DNA from: Aalborgiella sp043740415
GTDB lineage: Bacteria; Pseudomonadota; Gammaproteobacteria; Burkholderiales; Burkholderiaceae_C
DNA: 6,045 nucleotides
Assembly: GCA_043740415.1 (NCBI GenBank)
Contig: JAYUCJ010000305.1
Coordinates: forward strand, 1 to 6,045
Direction of reading: 5' to 3'
Shown: positions 1 to 4,439 of the stretch, piece after piece
How the letters are laid out: the number at the start of each line of letters is the position of its first letter
Numbering within the stretch: position 1 is the first letter of the stretch
Translations under genes and position numbers: made by a program
The notes under the pieces: generated by a model
Seen by the model: only the letters and a program-made list of their open reading frames with translations
Database searches by the model: none
What the model was told of the DNA's origin: nothing

Positions 1-2097
1 GACATGCTCTACGCCCGTGAAGCGGCCAAAAAAGCGGTGGTCAAGGTCAAAGAACTCCCTGCTATTTTGACGATTGACGAGGCCATGGCGGCCAAAAGCT
101 TCATCATGCCGCCTAAAGGGATTACACGCGGCACACCGGCTGAAGCCATCAAATCTGCCCCGCACAGTTTCAAAGGCCAAACCACCTGCGGTCAGCAAGA
201 GCAGTTTTATCTGGAAGGTCAAATCACCTACGCCGTGCCACGTGAAGATGGCCAACTGACGCTGTACGTATCAACCCAGCACCCAGACGGCAACCAGCGC
301 GAAGCCGCCGCCGCCTTGAACCTGACGACGAATGACGTCGAAGTGATCTGCCGCCGCATGGGCGGCGCGTTTGGCGGCAAAGAGGGCAATGCCAGCATCT
401 TCTCGCAAAGTGCAGCATTGGCGGCCTTCAAGTTGCAAAAACCGGTAAAACTGCGTGTCAACCGTGACGACGACATGATGATCACCGGCAAGCGGCATGA
501 TTTCCGCGCTGATTACGAGGTCGGATTCGACGATGCAGGTCGTATTTTGGGTGTCGACGTCGTTTTAGCGTCGCGCTGCGGCTACAGCACCGACTTTTCT
601 GGCCCGGTGAACGACCGCGCCGTGCTGCACATCGACAACTGCTACTACCTGCCGAATTTGTCCATCATCAGCCACCGCTGCAAAACCAATATGCAAAGCG
701 CCACCGCATTTCGCGGTTTTGGCGGCCCACAGGGCATGTTTGCGATTGAGACCGTGATCGAGCAAATAGCCCAAAAACTGGGCAAAGACCCGCTGGACGT
801 GCGCAAAGTCAATTTGTACAAAGACGAGGCAGTTTCCGGCGATGTGGCCACCATCACCACCCAATACGGCCAGCAGATTGAAGACTGGATTGGCGACAAG
901 GTGATGGCGCAGGTGGAAGTGGAATCCGACTACAGCCAGCGCAGAGCAGGCATTGCCAGCTACAACAAGGCTAGCAAGTACAAAAAGAAGGGTATCGCAC
1001 TCGTGCCGCTGAAATTCGGCATCAGTTTCACCGCCACCATGTTGAACCAAGGCGGCGCGCTCTTAAACATCTACATGGACGGCTCGGTCAGTGTCAACCA
1101 CGGCGGCACCGAGATGGGTCAGGGCCTGAACACCAAAATGGCGCAGGTCGCGGCCGATGGTTTGGGCATTCCGGTCAGCTTCGTTCGCGTGATGGGCACG
1201 GACACCCAAAAAGTGCCGAATGCTTCGGCTACGGCAGCGTCCAGCGGTGCGGACATCAACGGCGCAGCGGTCAACAACGCCTGCGACCAGATGCGCGTGC
1301 GATTGGCTGCGGTGGCGGCACGGATGCTGAACTGTGATGCGGCTGCGGTTGTATTTGCTAACGGCAAAGCATTCGCTGGCAAAGCATCCGTTCGTCCTGA
1401 GCCTGTCGAAGGGCTCGTGAAGACTTCGACAGGCTCAGTCCGAACGGATATAGGCTCAGTCAGAACAGAAATCGATTGGGCGAGCTTGGTCAAACAAGCC
1501 TGGCTAGACCGCGTCGGCCTGTCGGTGACCGGTTTTTACATGACCCCTGACATCAAATACGACTTTGCCACCCTGAACGGCAAGGCGTTTTACTACTTCT
1601 GCTACGGCGCCGCGGTGACTGAGGTTGAAATCGACACCCGCACCGGCGAGTGGTGGCTGCAAAAGGTCGATATCGTGCACGATGTGGGTAAATCCATCAA
1701 CCCTGCGATTGATCTGGGCCAGATTGAAGGCGCCTACGTGCAAGGCATGGGCTGGCTGACGATGGAAGAGTGCATTTGGGACATGAAGAAGAATGCTGAA
1801 GGTATGGGACGCGGTAAATTGTTGACCCACGGCCCCAGCACCTACAAAATCCCGGTAGCGAGCGACATCCCCGAGCACTTCAAGGTCAGCTTGTTTAACG
1901 GCGAAAACGTCAAACCGACCCCGTTCAAGAGCAAAGCCGTGGGCGAGCCGCCGTTGATGCTGGCTTTGAGCGCGTATTTTGCGATTCGCGACGCCGTCAG
2001 CGCCTCGGCAGACCACAAAGTCCCCGTTTTCATGGACGCACCGGCCACGCCAGAGCGGATTTTGATGGCTTGTGAAGCCCTGAAAACGTCGAAATAA
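1..2097 (+). CDS. xdhB: Xanthine dehydrogenase, molybdopterin-binding (large) subunit XdhB, 5'-truncated by window edge
   Basis: This subunit carries the molybdenum cofactor (Moco) and substrate site of XDH, which oxidises hypoxanthine and xanthine to urate in purine catabolism in the cytoplasm. The frame is open from base 1, so the true start lies outside; about 698 residues remain of the roughly 770-800 usual. Visible family motifs are GQQEQFYLEGQ (most homologues have H where this has the second Q), GGAFGGKE at 361-384 (its Glu probably matches bovine XO Glu802), AFRGFGGPQ with Arg codon 712-714 (bovine Arg880), GGTEMGQGLNTKM near 1102-1140, and VGEPP with the probable catalytic Glu codon at 1945-1947 (bovine Glu1261). 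All expected active-site residues in the visible part are present, so the enzyme is probably functional. An in-frame repeat insert at about 1387-1470 adds roughly 25-28 residues in a variable stretch. xdhC follows 103 bases downstream. Confidence 0.96.
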   Translation, partial: DMLYAREAAKKAVVKVKELPAILTIDEAMAAKSFIMPPKGITRGTPAEAIKSAPHSFKGQTTCGQQEQFYLEGQITYAVPREDGQLTLYVSTQHPDGNQREAAAALNLTTNDVEVICRRMGGAFGGKEGNASIFSQSAALAAFKLQKPVKLRVNRDDDMMITGKRHDFRADYEVGFDDAGRILGVDVVLASRCGYSTDFSGPVNDRAVLHIDNCYYLPNLSIISHRCKTNMQSATAFRGFGGPQGMFAIETVIEQIAQKLGKDPLDVRKVNLYKDEAVSGDVATITTQYGQQIEDWIGDKVMAQVEVESDYSQRRAGIASYNKASKYKKKGIALVPLKFGISFTATMLNQGGALLNIYMDGSVSVNHGGTEMGQGLNTKMAQVAADGLGIPVSFVRVMGTDTQKVPNASATAASSGADINGAAVNNACDQMRVRLAAVAARMLNCDAAAVVFANGKAFAGKASVRPEPVEGLVKTSTGSVRTDIGSVRTEIDWASLVKQAWLDRVGLSVTGFYMTPDIKYDFATLNGKAFYYFCYGAAVTEVEIDTRTGEWWLQKVDIVHDVGKSINPAIDLGQIEGAYVQGMGWLTMEECIWDMKKNAEGMGRGKLLTHGPSTYKIPVASDIPEHFKVSLFNGENVKPTPFKSKAVGEPPLMLALSAYFAIRDAVSASADHKVPVFMDAPATPERILMACEALKTSK
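1387..1448. repeat. Palindromic repeat family A, copy 1, in frame inside xdhB
   Basis: Two 25-nt arms, 1387-1411 and 1424-1448, are reverse complements with 2 mismatches and flank a 12-nt loop. The arm core is GAGCCTGTCGAAG. The left arm matches the left arm of the intergenic copy at 2117-2140 at 23 of 24 bases. In the xdhB frame the element reads SVRPEPVEG, then LVKTSTGSVRTD. It resembles REP-like palindromes dispersed in many proteobacterial genomes; that family link is from memory. Confidence 0.9.
1429..1470 (+). repeat. 21-bp tandem duplication at the right edge of repeat copy 1
   Basis: Bases 1429-1449 and 1450-1470 are adjacent direct repeats matching at 17 of 21 positions. Twenty-one bases is seven codons, so the frame is kept and the protein reads TGSVRTD followed by IGSVRTE. 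The second unit looks like a diverged extra copy of the right arm of the palindrome. Confidence 0.75.
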
Positions 2098-2116
2098 TCA
2101 GCTGACTGAAATAATC

Positions 2117-2175
2117 CCGTTCGCCCTGAGCCTGTCGAAGGGTTTTGAAGGCTTCGACAAGCTCAGCTCGAACGG
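2117..2175. repeat. Palindromic repeat family A, copy 2, in the xdhB-xdhC spacer
   Basis: Arms 2117-2140 and 2152-2175 (24 nt each) are reverse complements with 3 mismatches around an 11-nt loop. This is the same family as the copy inside xdhB. It fills most of the 103-base gap between xdhB and xdhC, beginning 20 bases after the xdhB stop and ending 25 bases before the xdhC start. Confidence 0.92.
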
Positions 2176-2181
2176 ATTTTT
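2117..2181 (+). terminator. Possible intrinsic terminator or attenuator formed by the repeat hairpin
   Basis: The palindrome would fold in RNA into a long GC-containing hairpin, and its right arm is followed one base later by five T residues (2177-2181). That is the outline of a rho-independent terminator between xdhB and xdhC and could lower xdhC expression relative to xdhB. The T tract is short and the hairpin is longer than typical terminators, so termination is uncertain. Confidence 0.35.
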
Positions 2182-2200
2182 CAGCATAACTAGGAAAAAA

Positions 2201-3052
2201 GTGGACTTTACAGCCGAATTTCAACAACGTTTGGCCAGTGAAGACGCCGTAGTTGTCTCAATTGAGTCCACCCAAGGCTCCGTCCCGCGCGAGGCGGGGA
2301 CGTGGATGGCGGTGTTTGCGAACGAACTGATTGGCACGATAGGCGGCGGGCATGTGGAATTTGAGGCGATTGCTGCTGCTCGCTTGCTTTTAGCCAATCA
2401 AAACGCTACAGAACCGACGTCAAAACGCTACGTTCTCGGCCCCAGCCTAGGTCAATGCTGCGGTGGCGTGATGGTATTACACTATGAAAAATATAGCATT
2501 TTAGGCAATAAATACGCCGGCTACAGCCAAAAAATGCCTCTAAATTCGATATTTAACTCAATTCCAGCTCCAAAACGCCAAAACGTCGCCCTTTTCGGCG
2601 GTGGCCACGTCGGCAAAGCCATCGTCCATATCCTCAGCACCCTGCCCATGCAGGTCATGTGGATCGACAGCCGCGATGAAATCTTCCCTGCAGAATTGCC
2701 CAATAACGTCGTTTGTGAACATTCCGACCCCGTGCAAGCCGCCGTTAACGACCTCTCTGTCATCCCAGCAGGCAGCCACGTCCTCATCATGAGCTTCAAC
2801 CACGCCGAAGACCTAGGCATCGTGGCCGCCTGCCTGCTACGTCAGCGGGAGAGGGCGGATTTACCTTTCATCGGCCTCATCGGCAGCAAAACCAAATGGG
2901 CGACGTTTCGGCATCGGCTGGAAGACCGTGGCTTTTCAGAGACTGAATTGGCAAACGTTACCTGTCCGATTGGGGTCAAAGGCATCAAAGGCAAAGAGCC
3001 CGAGGTGATTGCGGTTGCGGTGGCGGCGCAGTTGTTGCAACACAAACTGTGA
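2201..3052 (+). CDS. xdhC: XdhC, xanthine dehydrogenase accessory protein (Moco insertion chaperone)
   Basis: XdhC proteins, best studied in Rhodobacter capsulatus, bind molybdenum cofactor, aid its sulfuration and deliver it to XdhB; they are not part of the final enzyme. The 283-residue product has the two family domains. The N-terminal XdhC/CoxI domain contains GSVPREAGTWM (residues 26-36), GTIGGGHVEFEAI (45-57) and the Cys motif LGQCCGG (83-89). The C-terminal Rossmann-like domain contains ALFGGGHVGKA (120-130), WIDSRDEIFP (144-153), IGLIGSKTKWATFRHRL (214-230), CPIG and GKEPEVIAVAVAAQLL. The start is GTG, chosen because AGGA lies 5 bases upstream (2192-2195) and the N-terminus fits the family. 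It follows xdhB and is probably cotranscribed, although a repeat hairpin sits between them. The interdomain linker (about residues 98-114) is encoded by a copy of repeat family B read in reverse. Confidence 0.95.
   Translation: MDFTAEFQQRLASEDAVVVSIESTQGSVPREAGTWMAVFANELIGTIGGGHVEFEAIAAARLLLANQNATEPTSKRYVLGPSLGQCCGGVMVLHYEKYSILGNKYAGYSQKMPLNSIFNSIPAPKRQNVALFGGGHVGKAIVHILSTLPMQVMWIDSRDEIFPAELPNNVVCEHSDPVQAAVNDLSVIPAGSHVLIMSFNHAEDLGIVAACLLRQRERADLPFIGLIGSKTKWATFRHRLEDRGFSETELANVTCPIGVKGIKGKEPEVIAVAVAAQLLQHKL
2493..2539 (-). repeat. Dispersed repeat family B, copy 1, inside xdhC (reverse orientation)
   Basis: The reverse complement of 2493-2523 matches 3719-3749 at 30 of 31 bases, with shared core GGCGTATTTATTGCC. 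Homology continues to 2539 (AGGC, 7 variable bases, GGC, then the core, with one 1-nt indel). In the xdhC frame it encodes YSILGNKYAGYSQK, which joins the two domains of XdhC. The match is far too long to be chance in a 6-kb window. Confidence 0.92.
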
Positions 3053-3061
3053 ATCATGGTT

Positions 3062-3067
3062 TACAAT
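3062..3067 (+). promoter_or_regulatory. Candidate -10 box for the toxin-antitoxin operon
   Basis: TACAAT differs from the consensus TATAAT by one base and lies 6 bases before the toxin ATG, so transcription would begin at or next to the start codon. No Shine-Dalgarno sequence precedes that ATG, which fits a leaderless message. No good -35 is visible at 17 bases, so this rests on one hexamer. Confidence 0.3.
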
Positions 3068-3073
3068 TAACCC

Positions 3074-3370
3074 ATGTTTGAAATCCTACAAAGCGAAACT
3101 TTTAAGCGCTGGCATTCAGGACTCAAAGATCGACAAGCTATTTTGCGCATCAATGCGCGGCTTGAAAGGGTGCTTGATGGCAACTTTGGCGATGTCAAAG
3201 CATTGCGTGCTGGCATCAGTGAGCTACGAATCGACTACGGCCCGGGCTACCGTGTGTATTTCTTGAAGCAGGGCGCGGTGGTCATAGTTTTGCTGGCTGG
3301 CGGCAACAAAAGCACGCAAGACAGCGATATTGAACGTGCCATCTTGCTGGCAAAAGAGTGGAAGGAATAA
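3074..3370 (+). CDS. HigB-like toxin of the RelE/ParE superfamily (addiction-module killer type)
   Basis: The 98-residue protein matches the length and layout of the phage Gp49/HigB-like branch of RelE/ParE toxins. Supporting segments are the basic N-terminal helices (FKRWHSGLKDRQAILRINARLERV), the strand block KALRAGISELRIDYGPGYRVYF (about residues 37-58) and the C-terminal LLAGGNKSTQDSDIERAILLAKEW. Relatives are ribosome-dependent mRNA endonucleases that block translation and are neutralised by the antitoxin encoded just downstream; activity here is inferred. The ATG at 3074 is the only credible start: it lies 21 bases after the xdhC stop, lacks a ribosome-binding site, and there is no in-frame alternative nearby. 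The toxin-first order is typical of higBA. Nothing looks truncated, so the toxin is probably intact. Confidence 0.9.
   Translation: MFEILQSETFKRWHSGLKDRQAILRINARLERVLDGNFGDVKALRAGISELRIDYGPGYRVYFLKQGAVVIVLLAGGNKSTQDSDIERAILLAKEWKE
3360..3367 (+). promoter_or_regulatory. Strong Shine-Dalgarno site of the antitoxin, inside the toxin 3' end
   Basis: GGAAGGAA overlaps the last codons of the toxin and ends 5 bases before the antitoxin ATG. It decides that start over the GTG at 3358. The toxin itself lacks such a site, so the antitoxin is likely translated more efficiently, as expected for a safe toxin-antitoxin balance. Confidence 0.7.
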
Positions 3371-3372
3371 TC

Positions 3373-3669
3373 ATGGCGGAAAAATTCACCCGTTGGGATG
3401 CGGCAGATGACCTTAAAACCGATGAGGACATCACTGCTTATTTTCAAATTTGCATGGAAGAAGACCCTGGCGACGGCAGTTTGGTACGCCGTGCGCTTGG
3501 TTCCATCGCCCGTTCGCGCAGCATGAGCCAGCTTGCACGCGACACAGGCTTGGCGCGTGAAGGCTTGTACAAAGCGCTGTCCAACGAAGGCAACCCCGAG
3601 TTTGCTACCGTCATGAAGGTCATCAAGGCCTTGGGGCTCAAGTTGTCAGTGCAACCTGCGCACGTTTGA
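3373..3669 (+). CDS. HigA-like antitoxin with helix-turn-helix (putative addiction-module antidote)
   Basis: From the ATG at 3373 the product is 98 residues. Its C-terminal half carries an HTH (SMSQLARDTGLAREGLYKAL, then the conserved GNPEFATVMKVIKALGL), as in the addiction-module antidote family whose members pair with HigB/RelE-type toxins and repress their own operon. The N-terminal half (FTRWDAADDLKTDEDITAYF) is acidic and likely contacts the toxin. The start is set by GGAAGGAA at 3360-3367, ending 5 bases before ATG. A GTG at 3358 would add five residues and overlap the toxin but has no comparable ribosome-binding site. Only 2 bases separate the toxin stop from this start, so the pair is almost certainly translationally coupled. 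Confidence 0.91.
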   Translation: MAEKFTRWDAADDLKTDEDITAYFQICMEEDPGDGSLVRRALGSIARSRSMSQLARDTGLAREGLYKALSNEGNPEFATVMKVIKALGLKLSVQPAHV

Positions 3670-3701
3670 GTTCCGTATGATTCCCGTCAATGACAAAATA
3701 C

Positions 3702-3749
3702 AGGCTATAAAAGGCCTCTAGCCGGCGTATTTATTGCCTAAGATGCTAT
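3702..3749 (+). repeat. Dispersed repeat family B, copy 2, upstream of the methyltransferase
   Basis: This is the intergenic copy of the element found reversed in xdhC. It contains AGGC..GCCT as a small stem (3702-3705 with 3714-3717), then the 31-base core 3719-3749, which matches the xdhC copy at 30 of 31. The core has imperfect symmetry (TAGC at 3719-3722 with GCTA at 3745-3748, GGC with GCC inside). The ending GCTATCAAAA recalls a short intergenic repeat common in Comamonadaceae genomes; that recollection is unchecked. Confidence 0.88.
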
Positions 3750-3760
3750 CAAAATATAAC
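3734..3760 (+). promoter_or_regulatory. Weak candidate promoter for the methyltransferase gene
   Basis: TATAAC at 3755-3760 (five of six consensus) lies 26 bases before the methyltransferase ATG. The best upstream hexamer, TTGCCT at 3734-3739, falls within the repeat and gives a short 15-base spacer. If real, the repeat would supply part of the promoter. The rest of the 117-base spacer shows nothing else clear. Confidence 0.25.
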
Positions 3761-3786
3761 AAACACCCTCACTTTAACGATCAAAA

Positions 3787-4413
3787 ATGTCCCCAGAAGA
3801 ACTCAAACGCATCGCCACCCAAACACTCGCACACTACGAAGGCAGCGCCGAAGCGTTCTGGCAGGGCACCAAAGACCATGATGTCAGCCAAAACATAGCG
3901 GCGCTGTTGCACTACATTGACGTGCCCGCACCGTTTGAACTGCTCGATTTCGGCTGCGGGCCGGGGCGGGATCTGAAAACTTTCAAAGCGCTGGGACACA
4001 ACCCCATCGGGCTGGAAGGGGCTGCGGCTTTGGCGGCGATGGCGCGGGCGAACAGTGGCTGCGAGGTGTGGGAGCAGAATTTTTTAGAACTCGATCTGCC
4101 AAAAGAGAAATTCGACGGCATTTTTGCCAATGCGGTGCTGTTTCACCTACCCAGTGCCGCCTTAGCCAGCGTTTTGACACAGCTTTTTGAGACACTCAAA
4201 CCCGGCGGCGTGCTGTTTTGCTCAAATCCACGTGGCACCGGCCAGGAAGGCTGGCAGGGTGAGCGTTATGGTGCGTATCACGACCTGGCAACGTGGCGCG
4301 GCTATATGGCAGAAGCGGGCTTTACCGAATTAACCCATTACTACCGACCAGCTGGGCTGCCGTTGGCGCAGCAGCCTTGGCTGGCCAGTGTCTGGCGACG
4401 GCCAGCGGTTTGA
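3787..4413 (+). CDS. Class I SAM-dependent methyltransferase, substrate unknown
   Basis: The 208-residue protein has the Rossmann-fold methyltransferase signature. Motif I is LLDFGCGPGRDL (residues 52-63), which binds S-adenosylmethionine. The acidic residue after strand 2 is Glu77 in GLEGA. Motif IV-like FDGIFANAVLFHLP spans 109-122, and LKPGGVLFCSNPRG spans 137-150. The conserved-looking tail (YGAYHDLATW, then HYYRPAGLPLAQQPWLASVWRRP) suggests a defined subfamily, but I cannot name its substrate. There are no membrane segments or signal peptide, so it should be cytosolic. ATG 3787 is the first possible start after an in-frame TAA at 3775-3777; no good ribosome-binding site precedes it. It stands alone after the toxin-antitoxin pair and converges with the Tad-locus gene on the other strand. 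Confidence 0.9.
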   Translation: MSPEELKRIATQTLAHYEGSAEAFWQGTKDHDVSQNIAALLHYIDVPAPFELLDFGCGPGRDLKTFKALGHNPIGLEGAAALAAMARANSGCEVWEQNFLELDLPKEKFDGIFANAVLFHLPSAALASVLTQLFETLKPGGVLFCSNPRGTGQEGWQGERYGAYHDLATWRGYMAEAGFTELTHYYRPAGLPLAQQPWLASVWRRPAV

Positions 4414-4439
4414 CCTAATCAGCCGGGTTAATAAGCAAG

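Noticed and set aside
565..1050. 161-codon open frame on the minus strand within xdhB
   Set aside because: It is antisense to strongly conserved XDH motifs (including FRGFGGPQ), has no recognisable protein features, and is explained by codon bias of the real gene.
1387..1470. Frameshift or pseudogene of xdhB caused by the repeat
   Set aside because: The frame stays open through the element and conserved XdhB sequence continues on both sides in the same frame.
1504..2016. 170-codon open frame on the minus strand within xdhB
   Set aside because: Antisense shadow of the conserved C-terminal XDH region including VGEPP; no ribosome-binding site or family resemblance.
1387..2175. CRISPR array from the recurring GAGCCTGTCGAAG units
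   Set aside because: Only two palindromic copies exist, 730 bases apart and without regular spacers; they are dispersed repeats.
3060..3065. TTTACA as a -35 box for the toxin-antitoxin operon
   Set aside because: Its -10 would fall inside the toxin gene at about 3083-3088, where no suitable hexamer exists, and the transcript would lose the toxin start.
3009..3266. 85-codon plus-strand frame spanning the xdhC end and the toxin start
   Set aside because: It is out of frame with both real genes, both of which have clear family signatures.
3358..3372. GTG at 3358 as start of the antitoxin
   Set aside because: It would overlap the Shine-Dalgarno site GGAAGGAA that serves the ATG at 3373 and has no site of its own.
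4392..4439. Terminator between the convergent methyltransferase and lipoprotein genes
   Set aside because: A 5-bp stem CTGGC/GCCAG (4392-4405) lies inside the methyltransferase end and is not followed by a T tract on either strand; the 26-base gap holds no convincing hairpin.
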